From: Cercis canadensis
Lineage: Eukaryota > Streptophyta > Magnoliopsida > Fabales > Fabaceae
Assembly (NCBI GenBank): GCA_003255065.1
Contig: QAOA01007233.1
Span: forward strand, 248,001 to 312,000
Length of the DNA stretch: 64,000 nucleotides
Direction of reading: 5' to 3'
The notes beneath the pieces are model-generated. The model was not told where the DNA came from, made no database searches, and saw only the letters and a program-made list of their open reading frames with translations. Positions 26,879 to 37,110 of the stretch are shown here, one piece after another. Every line of letters starts with the position of its first letter. Position 1 is the stretch's first letter. The translations under genes were made by a program, and so were the position numbers.

Positions 26879-26888
26879 ATATATTTAA
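26879..26888 (-). promoter_or_regulatory. Probable TATA box of the peroxidase gene
   Basis: The minus strand reads TTAAATATAT about 80 bases before the start codon, a plausible spacing for a plant TATA element plus a short leader. Position and composition only. Confidence 0.45.
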
Positions 26889-27904
26889 GGGAGAGATATA
26901 CAAAAAAACGTGGTAAGCACTCTCATAGCAATAGAGTTGACACGCCAACGCGTAGGTTTGGGGAGTCTCTCATGTGAGGGATATAAATATAATACATTTA
27001 TTTTCAATCTTCATTCCTAAGAGGATTAACGTATTCCTGATATTTTCTCATATCTCGTATACCGATCTTGCCTCAATAAGAAAAGGGTTTTACTAGTGAA
27101 GATTGAACAATTGGTTGAGGGCAGATTGCCACCTGCCTTGAATATAGCATCATTCAAGTTGACCAGAATATATAATTCTACTTGCTCAATTTTCGTGTGG
27201 AAAACGATAGATCATACATAACTATTCAAGTAGATTTATTTGAATATAGAGAAAAATTACTAAATTTTACTTAAGTAGAATTATGTGAATTTAGAACTAC
27301 TTATATCGTTATGTACAACTGTGAATACAAATATTACCAACGTGTACATTAGATTTGAGTAGTAACAGCTTCATAAACTTATATTTTTCTGTTGGAATTT
27401 TAAATTTCAACAAAAATTGAAAAAATTCCAATAAATTTTTTTTTTGAGTAAACTATGGTATATGACAAAATTTGAGATGACAAAAAGAAGTTTAATTTAC
27501 GTAAGAGTAGGTTCTGCCTCATAGTACAAGATATATGTTATATTATTATTCATTAGATTTTGTAGAATATAATATGGTTCATATGTGCTGCTTACTTTTC
27601 CATTAATAACATAGCCTTCGAAACAATCACTTGTAATTCTAATATATATATATTGTTAATAATCATGAAAATCTTATAAAGTACTTTACGAATGGGTACC
27701 CTATCAGCTTGTGCTGTTGTAGTGCTGAGCATGTATCCATGTTAAACTCAAATTTAATCAAAATTATTAGGCTGCATGCCTGCAAAATGCCAATACATTA
27801 ATCCGGTGAATTAGCTATTCAAGTTGGGGGAACACAAGTGAAACAATTGAAAACATGCAATTATCTTACATTTAAGAAATTGCACATATGCTAACGGTTT
27901 TCTC

Positions 27905-28547
27905 TGTTGAAATAGTTTGTAAATATATTAATAATTAACCAAGTCCCACATTGGTTAACTTAGAGTATGTAAAAGACTTTATAAATGCAAACTAAAGTTA
28001 TAAAGTAACTTTAGTTAAATGGGCACAAGCCCATTTGACAAGCCCAAACAGCCTAGCAAGACAAAGTCCATTAATGGTCTTTGATTGGCACTTGGGCACT
28101 TGGGGCATCTTGGGCCTTGATCGATTTGACAAATATTTTAATATTGGTTTTAAATATCTGGACCGGACCGGGTCGGGTCGATTTGACCCGATTCGGATGG
28201 TAGTTAATTAAATTAACAGGTTCAGATGAATAAACTCGAATAGACAATTGTGTCTGTTTTGAACAGACTGTTGTGACTATTCCGAACAGACAATTGTGAC
28301 TATTCCGAATAGACAATTATGTCTGTTAATTTCTGACCAATTATATTTGTTCATTCGTGTCTTTTCAACTCTATAAAAGGGAACACCCTAATGCATTAGA
28401 ATTCACTTTTCCATTGAGAGTTTTTGAGGGCTTTGTTGTATCCTGGGGTAACTTGCTTTTGTAGAGAAGCAATATTACACTCAAGACAGTGTAATTGTTC
28501 ACGCCTCAAAGCCAACCTAGTTAGTCTCCATTATCGTTTTTCAAACA
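27905..28547 (+). mobile_element. Solo LTR of an LTR retrotransposon
   Basis: A 643-bp sequence starting TGTTGAAATAG and ending TTTCAAACA (TG..CA ends), flanked by perfect 5-bp repeats TTCTC (27900-27904 and 28548-28552). Inside are a TATA-like CTATAAAAG near 28371 and a set of degenerate repeats of 'cagacaattgtgactattccgaa' at about 28235-28330, as found in promoter regions of LTRs. No internal retroviral-type sequence or second LTR is adjacent. A solo LTR left by recombination between two LTRs is the simplest reading. Confidence 0.82.
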
Positions 28548-28552
28548 TTCTC

Positions 28553-28988
28553 TTCACAAATGATTATGTAATATTATAAATTCATATTATATCTACTCTA
28601 TAAAATATAAATACTAAACTACTAATGGAGGACAACTGTAATAATTAAGGACAAATCTCACATTCTAAAATTTTTAAATTTTGAGTCATCCAATCATAGC
28701 AAAATATCATTTTTCCAAAATACAATGCACACATTATATCAAAAAATGAGAATTCAGAAATTTTGTATACTTTTTTACAATTGCTATATTATACAAGAAC
28801 ACCCCAAATATTCTATTTCCACCACATGAACAGAGGCCAAGGCCAACACTAGAATATTTAGAAGAAGAAGAAGAAGAAGATACACACACACACCCACAAA
28901 AGCAATAAACCAATCACCTTTACATAGCAAACAAAGACATTGCACACCAAAGACAAGCTTTCATCAAAATGTGAGCTTTTAATCACTT
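28553..28988. other. Spacer and probable 3' UTR of the sHSP gene
   Basis: AT-rich sequence between the solo LTR and the sHSP stop codon. It holds a (GAA)n tract at about 28860-28880 followed by a short (CA)n tract to about 28892. No other feature seen. Confidence 0.6.
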
Positions 28989-29492
28989 CTAAGCTTTGCA
29001 ACAAACAAAACGGCCAAGCCCTTTACGAGCAACCCCTTCATCACTATCGCCAGAAATCTCAACCTTCTTCTGGTGCTGCTTATGCTTCTTCTTGTTCTCA
29101 TCCTTTGGCACTGTTATAGTCAAAACCCCATCATGCATAGAAGCTTTGATTTCATCAACTTTTGCATCTTCAGGCAAACGGAACTGCTTCGAGAAGCTTC
29201 CACTGCTCGTTCTCTCCTTGCAGTGCCATTTGAGGGTCTTCTTCTCCTCTTTGGCCTCATCAATTTCTTCTTCCTCTCGTTCCAATCTTCTCTCTGCGCT
29301 GATGTGAAGTACTCTGTTTTCTTGCAGCTCAAGCTTCACATCGTCTTTGGTGAGACCCGGAAGATCGATTTCGAAGATGTGGGCATGATGGGTCTCTTTC
29401 CAATCCATTTGGGTATCTGAATCTGCATTGAAGAAAGCTCGAAATGGATCAAAATGGTCACTTTGGTTGAACAGGGTCTGAAACAGAGACAT
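28989..29492 (-). CDS. Small heat-shock protein (alpha-crystallin family), cytosolic class I-like
   Basis: ATP-independent chaperone that holds unfolding proteins. Single exon, 167 aa from the Met of MSLFQTLFNQ at 29492. The same frame is open 32 codons further up to a Met at 29588, but that stretch looks like leader sequence overlapping the TATA region, so I prefer the shorter start. The alpha-crystallin domain runs from about residue 30 (DWKETHHAHIFEIDLPGL) to GVLTITVPK, with an unusually acidic EEEEIDEAKEEKK loop. The tail has a lysine-rich stretch, VEI (an I/V-x-I anchor) and then an extra basic extension ending GRFVCCKA. Class I assignment is a best guess; no targeting signal is visible. 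Confidence 0.9.
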   Translation of the reverse strand: MSLFQTLFNQSDHFDPFRAFFNADSDTQMDWKETHHAHIFEIDLPGLTKDDVKLELQENRVLHISAERRLEREEEEIDEAKEEKKTLKWHCKERTSSGSFSKQFRLPEDAKVDEIKASMHDGVLTITVPKDENKKKHKQHQKKVEISGDSDEGVARKGLGRFVCCKA

Positions 29493-29587
29493 TCTCTGAT
29501 CTTTCTCTCTTGTGTGAATTTGTTTAAGAGTGAAGTTTTTTTGTTTGTGGTTCTTGTTACCTTCTGTTGGTTTCTGGGGAATTTTCA

Positions 29588-29598
29588 TATATAAATAG
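29588..29598 (-). promoter_or_regulatory. TATA element of the sHSP gene
   Basis: A TATATAAATA/TATTTATATA element lies about 95 bases upstream of the preferred start codon and just downstream of the heat-shock elements. The spacing suits transcription toward the minus-strand gene. Confidence 0.55.
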
Positions 29599-29633
29599 AG
29601 GGATGAAAATGGAAGAGAAGGGACAGTTACAGT

Positions 29634-29646
29634 TTCTTGAAAGTTC
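29634..29646 (-). promoter_or_regulatory. Perfect three-unit heat-shock element
   Basis: TTCttGAAagTTC gives three alternating 5-bp units matching the HSF consensus exactly, about 40 bases beyond the TATA element of the sHSP gene. Confidence 0.8.
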
Positions 29647-29734
29647 TGGATTTGATTTTTCTCGAGGAAAATATCAATATCTAGTATCTACTCTTTAAAT
29701 TAAATTTTTTTTTTTTTAAAAAAGGATGTCAATA

Positions 29735-29762
29735 CTCGAGAAGCCTCTGGAAGTTCCTGGAA
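29735..29762 (-). promoter_or_regulatory. Six-unit heat-shock element
   Basis: CTC-GAA-CTC-GAA-TCC-GAA units, each separated by two bases, give six correctly phased alternating modules. The GAA units are perfect; the TTC-type units have one mismatch each. It lies about 240 bases upstream of the sHSP start codon. Phased arrays like this are typical of strongly heat-induced sHSP promoters and bind HSF trimers cooperatively. Confidence 0.72.
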
Positions 29763-29928
29763 ATGGGAAGTTTAGAATGCAATTAGCAAGAGAGGATTCA
29801 ATGCAGCGTAATCATTATCGGAATGCTAGTATGCTACTGTTACTTTGTTATTGACTTATTGCAGAAGATTCTAGATATATCTAAAGTAAAAAAAGAAAAT
29901 ATATTGACTAATTTCGCTTCATGTCACT

Positions 29929-29979
<51 letters not shown>

Positions 29980-32146
29980 NAGCAATTATACAATTTATTT
30001 GAATTTAATAATTTTATGAGATAAATTACCTATATTAAAAAATTGAGGTCTTAGATTTAAATCCTCATATATTATATTCTTAACAAAAAAAAGTCTAGTT
30101 CTATTTATGTATGAAACCACAAAAAAATTAAAATTTTATTTTAAGAACAACACAATCTTCCCTAATTGTGTAATTTTGAAGGGGAGTTTCTCACTTTTTT
30201 TATGTTCAAGTTTGACATGTAAATTTCAAAAAAAATAAAGGACATTTGAATAAATTTCAAAATAAGAAAGAATGCCTTTCAAATCCCATCAAAACTTCAA
30301 GGGTGGTACAAGTAATTCTTCAATAAGTGAGAATAATATTGTAAACCTTTCAATAATTTTTTTATTTATTTATATACCAATTATTTTAAAATTTATCAAA
30401 ATATGTTAATACTTATCTCTCTTTGTTTAGGTTAATTACAAAATACTATTTACTAATATTATTGTTATAGGTTATTTTCCCTCCAACCANTTATTGTTAT
30501 AGGTTATTTACCCTCCAACCAAATAAAAAAAAGTCCATAGAAAAAGTCCATAGTGAAAGTGGTCCAAGTATCTAGTCTGGGCTTAAGTTGAGAATCAGCA
30601 ATCTTTCTTTTTTGGGTACATAGTGCATCTGAAATCTTGTTCTGATTAATTTGTAGGCCCATAGTCCACTCCTTATTCCTACTTTACTTTGCATGCTACA
30701 ACTCTTGGCAAGTCTATTTGTTTTTGGCCTATTATTATACAAAGTTGATATCTAATTTATATTTTATGCTAAACTTTTAATTTAATTATAAAAAAATGGG
30801 TAGCAAGAATTGAATTATAGTATTACTTGATAAGAAAGGCTCTAATATCATATCAAAAACTAATTACAGTTGTGAGTGCTTCAACAACGAGACATTTAAA
30901 ATAAGAATGACTCATCTTAAATTTAATAAGTTAAACTTTATCTAAATGATGGTGTATGGCCGAGCTTACTAGATTAAAAAAAAAAACTAAAAACTTAAAA
31001 TATTAAGAATGCCCATACATCATCACATATGACATAAGAGAATTGAAACAGTGATTTTTTTATATTTTACTGACACGTCAGCACATGAAGAACACGTAGT
31101 TAAACCAACAAGTAACCTAAACTCGCTTGAACTGTTTTCAAGTTGAAGAAAAATAACCAATCTTGGGAAAAGTGCCTTTATTTATGCCTTCCAGCTTCTT
31201 GAATGCAAAGACATTAATGAAGCTCCTAGTTGCAATATGGTATAGAAGTAGTGGAGGTGGGCACATAGACCCTATATTAATGCCACTTTTTCTGTTGCTG
31301 AAAGGCACTTCAACGTATTAATGCCACTTTAAATAACAGGTCCTAACAAAACTGAAATACAAGAAAAAGTGAAATAGAACAGTTGTGATGTTTGAGAAAT
31401 TACAAATTGGAAACAAGGTCGGAGAGACACAGTGGCCCAGTTGTTTATAGTATGTGTTTCGAGCTCGATGATTGTCATTATCCAGACAATGATGAGTCGC
31501 TAGAATTGCATGTGATCCTTTCTTCCAAACTAGATAACTGTTCTTGGTCCCAACAATACCCCAGTTATGGATCATCAAATTTTGCCTATTTCAAAAAGAA
31601 TTCTCATATGATCCATATATACATTTCAAAAGTACTTTGATCCTTATCTATATCTAAATCTTAAAATATACAAACAAACCAAGTTAATCTAAGGTCAACA
31701 AGCTTCACCAGCGGTTCAAAATAAAATAATAGATTCTCACATTTTAAAAGGTTTAATTAATTAAGTTGTTAGATTAAAATTGTATTTATTTTTTTTATTG
31801 GAATCATATTAAAATTTTATTGAAGATATCTAAAGTAATTTGTACTATAGAATTGGTTAGGACCAAGTTGAGTAAAATTATGAGAAAAGATTTACCAAAA
31901 AAAAAAAACTATTATTTGTTACATAACTTTTAGTGGACTAAAAACTTAGTTCTCCCAATTTAAGGATTTTTGGAAGGAACGATGTCCCTTCCATTAATTA
32001 ATTTCTTTGCCTTCTTTATCAAAATAAAAGAAGATATATATTTTCTTCCAAATTCAGAGAGCAAGAAAATCATGAGCTATATGAAGAAGTTTTGAGAGTT
32101 ACCTCCAAATTTTTCATTTTTATCTCACTTTTAGAAAAACCTTCAA
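29763..32146. other. AT-rich intergenic DNA with poly-T tract and two gap joins
   Basis: A long T run (about 29931-29979) ends in N at 29980. A 31-base sequence beginning ttattgttataggttatt is repeated on both sides of N at 30490 with one mismatch. Opposed reading frames at 31318-31640 have no recognisable content. No gene supported. Confidence 0.6.
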
Positions 32147-32155
32147 ATATAAAAA

Positions 32156-32382
32156 GAGTAAAATATTTTTTTTGTTATTGAATTATTTCTCAAATGTCAT
32201 TTTAATCCTCAAATCATATTGCTCGTCAAATTAATCAGTCTTCCGTAGCACAAAAAATAATCACTTAAAAAATTCATTTGGCGGCCAGAGTAATTATTTG
32301 AAGACTAAAGTGACACCAAAAGTAAATCAATGACTAAAATGACATTAAAAAATAATTCAAAGACAAAAAATATATTTAACTG
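32156..32382. mobile_element. MULE-type MITE, copy 1 of a local family
   Basis: Starts GAGTAAAATATTTTTTTTG and ends ...ATATTTAACTG. The arms are inverted repeats of about 50 bases sharing TGAATTATTT and ATGTCATTTTA blocks. It is flanked by the 9-bp direct repeat ATATAAAAA (32147-32155 and 32383-32391). Noncoding. Same family as the element at 33435-33663. Confidence 0.8.
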
Positions 32383-32391
32383 ATATAAAAA

Positions 32392-33425
32392 TAACATAAA
32401 CCTCTTTTTCATTTCCCCTCTTTAATTTGCCCATACAAGCAAGCCATATAAGAAAATGTATTTAGCTGTAAATACATTGCCATAAATAACTGATTTTTTT
32501 GAAGTGACTAATGAAGAAAATGTACTTGTACTTAGAAATTTGAAGTTGACAAAAATAAATTATTTGAAAGCAACGTACGAATCAATTCTACATAATAGAA
32601 TTAGTTATGAGACAGCACATGTTTTTGTACAGGTAGCAGTCTTGTTCTTGTCCATGAATATGATTATATATATGAGAGTGTGAAAGAGATGGATCCTTAC
32701 GTATAAATAGAGTTTTCTTTTTCTTTTTTTTCAATCTCCCTTCCAATCCAAGAATAACACACACATGAATTTGCTTGCAAATAATTGGTTTTGCACATTT
32801 TCTTTTTCTCTTCTTGCTTGATTACGAAAATGATAGCTATAATATTATCTAAAGTTCATTGGTGGACATCTTAGATATTCCCCAACAACACATATGAATG
32901 ATATTATCTATCACTTTGGGTTAATGCATGTGTCAAAAACTGCTTCATTTTGCTTTGCCTCGTCGATGTCCCAAAGTTATCATTATCAATTTGGTGATGA
33001 CTTTCCAAAGAAATCGCCAGGAACCCAGGAGCTGCGTTCATACTTCAAACTTCAGCATGAGATAGAAACATGTTGTAGCAAACAAGGTTTTATAAGTTTA
33101 ATCACTTTATCTTTTTCTGAAAAAAGAAAACATATAGCTAGTAAGATAGGGTATAGGTACTTATATGCTTATACATATATAACTATACTAAAAGTATTAG
33201 TTTTAAATTTTATTAAAAGTAACAATTTTAGAAAAGAATATACTACGATTATGTAATCTCGGAAAAAACAAAAAAGAAAAAAAAAAGCATAAAATTCACT
33301 CATTCATATCAACAAGAAAGTGGGTTAATTTTGTTGCACAAATCCCTAAATTAAACTTCAAACTCAAGAAGATTTTTGTGATACAAAATGTTTTATCTTT
33401 TTGCTGTTAGAGATAAGATATGCTA
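32392..33425. other. AT-rich spacer with an isolated promoter-like TATA box
   Basis: TATAAATAG occurs at 32703 with a C/T-rich leader-like stretch after it. An open frame at 32894-33256 follows, but its translation matches nothing I recognise and no splice structure is convincing. It may be the remnant of a lost gene or chance. Confidence 0.4.
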
Positions 33426-33434
33426 TATTATTTA

Positions 33435-33663
33435 GAGTTAAATATATTTTTTATCCATAAATTAATTATATTTTAAATGTCATTTTAATTTTTGATTTAT
33501 TTTTTATATCAGTTTGTCCTAAAATAATTATTATGTTCGTCAAATCAGTCTTTTAAAAGATTATTTTTTGTGTTACAGAAGGCTGATTTGCAGGCAATGT
33601 GATTGTTCGAAAATTAAAGTGATATTTAAAAAATAATTTAATGACAAAAAATGTATTTTACTC
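33435..33663. mobile_element. MULE-type MITE, copy 2 of a local family
   Basis: Starts GAGTTAAATATATTTTTTAT and ends ...ATGTATTTTACTC, with reverse-complementary arms. It is flanked by perfect 9-bp direct repeats TATTATTTA (33426-33434 and 33664-33672). The inner blocks (ATGTCATTTTAAT and AAATTAAAGTGATAT) match the copy at 32156-32382. Noncoding. Confidence 0.85.
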
Positions 33664-33672
33664 TATTATTTA

Positions 33673-34594
33673 TACTTGTTACGGTAAACTTCAATATGAA
33701 ATATAAAATAGCAAAACAAAAACATATCAATAATTTGTCCAACAAATACATGTGCTTTTTACCCAACAGAACAAAAATACAAAGAACTGAAAAACAGAAA
33801 ATACAAAGAGCTAAAACGACTGTGCTCGTGCGTAGGTTGATGAAGAAAGAGTTGGAAAAGAAGTTGTACGTACAAAAATAATTGAGGGAACTGTACTTGG
33901 TTTTGCTTTTCTTGGATCATGAAAATTGAACACCAATAACAACAAAGTGATATCCTTTTTGTTTTGTGCAAGACAACCAATTCAAAATATTCCCCACAAC
34001 ACAATCCAGCTAGCTTGGATTCGTACTCGTATGAGGAAATGCCTTCAATTCATATCTTCATTATGGGTATTTCGTTTCTCACTCCCACGAGTGAGAAGGA
34101 AGAAAAAAATAGATAAACAATATTACAGAGGAGGGCCTGCTGGTGTTGGCTGGTTTCGTTATCTGTTTTCTCATAAATAAATTGAAAGTATTAAACCTAA
34201 TAAAGTGACGATCATCTTCTCTGGTGTCCATCAATGGTTCTGTACCTTTGTCGGAGATTTGTTGTTTTCCCTCTTGGATCCCATTCCTATATGCTTGAAA
34301 TTCCAGGTGATTTCGATGGTCACCACTATAGTATAGATCAGGCCGTACACCTTGTCCTTAACATCTATACTAGAGTGAATTGCAATACTTCAACATGGTA
34401 AAAGAACAGTTACAATGTTGACATGGTCACATGGGGATGAAAGACTAGTGTTGTTTATATAACTCTCTTCTGCCCATAAACCTGCTTATATATAACTGTA
34501 CAAGTAGTTCTATAATTATCCAGGCATATACTCTTGGCCCTCAAGACTTTTTTGTGCCCTCAACACCTCATGGCTATAGGACTTGAGTTCTTAC
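33673..34594. other. Intergenic DNA without recognisable gene
   Basis: Lysine/arginine-rich open frames occur at 33651-33881 and 33926-34180, but they are composition-driven and match no family I know. No RNA gene or element identified. Confidence 0.5.
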
Positions 34595-35349
34595 ACCTCA
34601 ATGAGGTGCTAATGGTTCTAAGGTAATGTCATTAAAAGGATTGAGGACCAATAGTCCCACTAAAATATATTTTTCATTCTTGAATAATCACATTGTTTGC
34701 TAAATCAATAGCACTAAAAATGATCATTTAAATGATTAATTTGATGGGTAAAATGATTATTTGAGGATTAAAGTGACATAAAAAATAAATTAAGGACTAA
34801 AGTGACATATAAAAAATAATTTTGGGATAAAAATATATTTAACTATTTTTTAATTAGCAAAAAACAATTATTTGAGATTATTTTGAAGTAATTTTTTTTT
34901 TTTGATACTTTGACTATGACTCTAAGTTCAAACACAAAACTCATAAACCCTGAAAACAAACTTAGTACCANACCTCGATGAGGTGCTAATGGTTCTAAGG
35001 TAATGTCATTAAAAGGATTGTTGAGGACCAATAGTCCCACTAAAATATATTTTTCATTCTTGAATAATTACATTGTTTGCTAAATCAATAGCACTAAAAA
35101 TGATCATTTAAATGATTAATTTGATGGGTAAAATGATTATTTGAGGATTAAAGTGATATAAAAAATAAATTAAGGACTAAAGTGACATATAAAAAATAAT
35201 TTTGGGATAAAAATATATTTAACTATTTTTTTAATTAGCAAAAAACAATTATTTGAGATTATTTTGAAGTAATTTTTTTTTTGATATTTTGACTATGACT
35301 CTAAGTTCAAACACAAAACTCACAAACCCTGAAAACAAACTTAGTACCA
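34595..35349. repeat. About 377-bp direct duplication across N at 34971, each copy holding a MITE relative
   Basis: Bases 34595-34970 and 34972-35349 are near-identical (a few substitutions and short indels), beginning acctc(a/g)atgaggtgctaa and ending cttagtacca, with a single N between. This fits an uncollapsed contig overlap. Each copy contains a diverged member (about 34659-34845 and 35039-35227) of the MITE family seen at 32156 and 33435, with the signature 'attaaagtgacata' and an end ATATATTTAACTA. Its left end and target duplication are not clear. Confidence 0.8.
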
Positions 35350-35374
35350 CTCGGCCAAGGCGGTTTGATTTTTG

Positions 35375-37110
35375 ATACAATTTCAAATTACACAACTCTT
35401 AGACATACAAATCTATACATGTCTAGAATTTGCCGTAAATGTAATTTTAACTATCTTCATATCTTTTTATAATAACACATGCACCTACGGAGGATCAAAC
35501 TCTTGGCTAGATAACCCACATGTTAAGAAACTAGTCATAATAAAAACCTTAATAAATTAAAATTAAGGTCTGGAATAGTAATGAATTATACCTCTGGCAT
35601 TCTTAAAAACAAAAATGTATTAATATCTTTTAGAAAAAAAAAATACAATTTATAACTAATGGTTCGTTAATATCAGCTTAAATTTACTATAATAAATGTA
35701 TAGGAGAATTTTGAAAAAACTAAGAAATCTCTCGTAAAAATTTAATTAAACAAACCTTTAAATTGCAAGACATAATATGTAGCTTAAGAAGGACAAGGGT
35801 TCGAGACGAGTATGGATCATTAAAACATAATATATCGCTAAAAATTAAAACAAAAAATAATTCAAAATGGGAAGCCTCTTCGAAGTTATGTACATGTGCC
35901 ATTGTCTAAAAAAGAAGCACAAGATAAACCCTAACATGAGCTTATTATAGTACAATACAAATTAATAGTCAAAAATCGTAACAATAATTCCATTGTGGAG
36001 CATATATAATATATAATTCAAAAGGCTAGGGAAGCCTCTAAGAAATGAGAATCATGTGCCTTTAATTTTATCCTAAGAAGTTAAAACAAGATTAATGAAA
36101 AAAAAAAAAAAAACCATGTGNAAAAAACAAACCATGTGTTACAAATTGACAAGGCATATTTTAGCATTTTAGGAAGTTATTATTATGAAATTATTTCAAA
36201 TTGAACAACTCTTAGCTACATACATAAATCTATATGTTTGTAAATGTAGCTGCAAATGTTATTTGTAGATATTTCAGATCTTTCTACAACAATGCATGTC
36301 TAATGCATGAAGGACCACACTATAATTGGCCACTTGACTAGGCGTGTGTTTTGGCTGTGGTCAAGAGTTTGATGTCCAGTGAGAGTATTTTTGAGAGAGG
36401 AAAAATTATAATTATTGTTTTAACTCTCGAATAAGATTGGTCTCAAGCCCAATTAGATAAAGTGAAGATAGTTATAATATTAACCAAAAAAATAATTGGC
36501 CACTTGATATGTAAGCTATCGTACTATGTTAAGAAACTAATCATCATAAAAATTAAGTTATTAAGAAAAGGCTTAGGAATAGTTTTGAATATATCTAGGA
36601 TTTCCAAATCTATAATATCTTAATTTTAGAAAAATAAAAAAAACATATAATATTTTTTCACTTTTAAAACAAATAATATTTATTTGATATTAGCGTAGTT
36701 TTAGTAATAAATTTATACTTAAGACCTATGAATTTAGAAAAGATAAGAAACCTCTCTTCAAATTTTTATTTTAGCTGAACCTTTTTAACATAAAATACAT
36801 ATATAGCCCAAAATTGAAACAAAATAATTGAAAATGCGAAGCCTCTACGAAGTGATAATACAAGTGCCATTGTCTAAGAACGAGTACAAAATTAACCCCA
36901 ACATGAGTGGATTGTACAAGACAAATTAACAAAAAAGTAACAATGATATTTCAGTTGTGGAGCATATATAATGGCTCAAAGGGAAACCTCTAGGAAATGA
37001 GAATCATGTGACTTTTATCCCAAGAAAGGAAAATAATTTTAATGGAAAAATAAACAAGCAAACCGTGTGTTAAAAATTGACATGGCTTATTTTAGCCTTT
37101 TTAATTTTGC
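35375..37110. repeat. Diverged tandem duplication, two units of about 0.8-0.9 kb
   Basis: Unit A (about 35375-36165) and unit B (about 36190-37110) share an ordered series of blocks: a 'tttcaaatt.acaactcttag' start, 'atgttaagaaacta.tcat', 'gaagcctct.cgaagt', 'gtgccattgtctaa', 'gtggagcatatataat', 'gaaatgagaatcatgtg' and a closing 'gtgttacaaattgac..gg' block. Divergence is high with indels. Another N (36121) lies in a poly-A tract in unit A. No coding frame is conserved between the units. Confidence 0.7.

Noticed and set aside
28989..29000. CCKA at the sHSP C-terminus as a prenylation box
   Set aside because: Lys in the a2 position and the adjacent residues do not fit a good CaaX signal.
29493..29588. 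In-frame 32-codon N-terminal extension of the sHSP
   Set aside because: Overlaps the TATA-proximal leader, is Lys/Gln-rich, and MSLF is a natural sHSP start. Not excluded but unlikely.
31318..31640. Overlapping frames on both strands between the sHSP and the MITE cluster
   Set aside because: Neither translation resembles a known family and both ends are arbitrary stops; likely chance.
33651..34180. Lys/Arg-rich open frames
   Set aside because: Composition follows AT-rich DNA; the first frame starts inside a MITE, and neither matches a family or shows splice structure.
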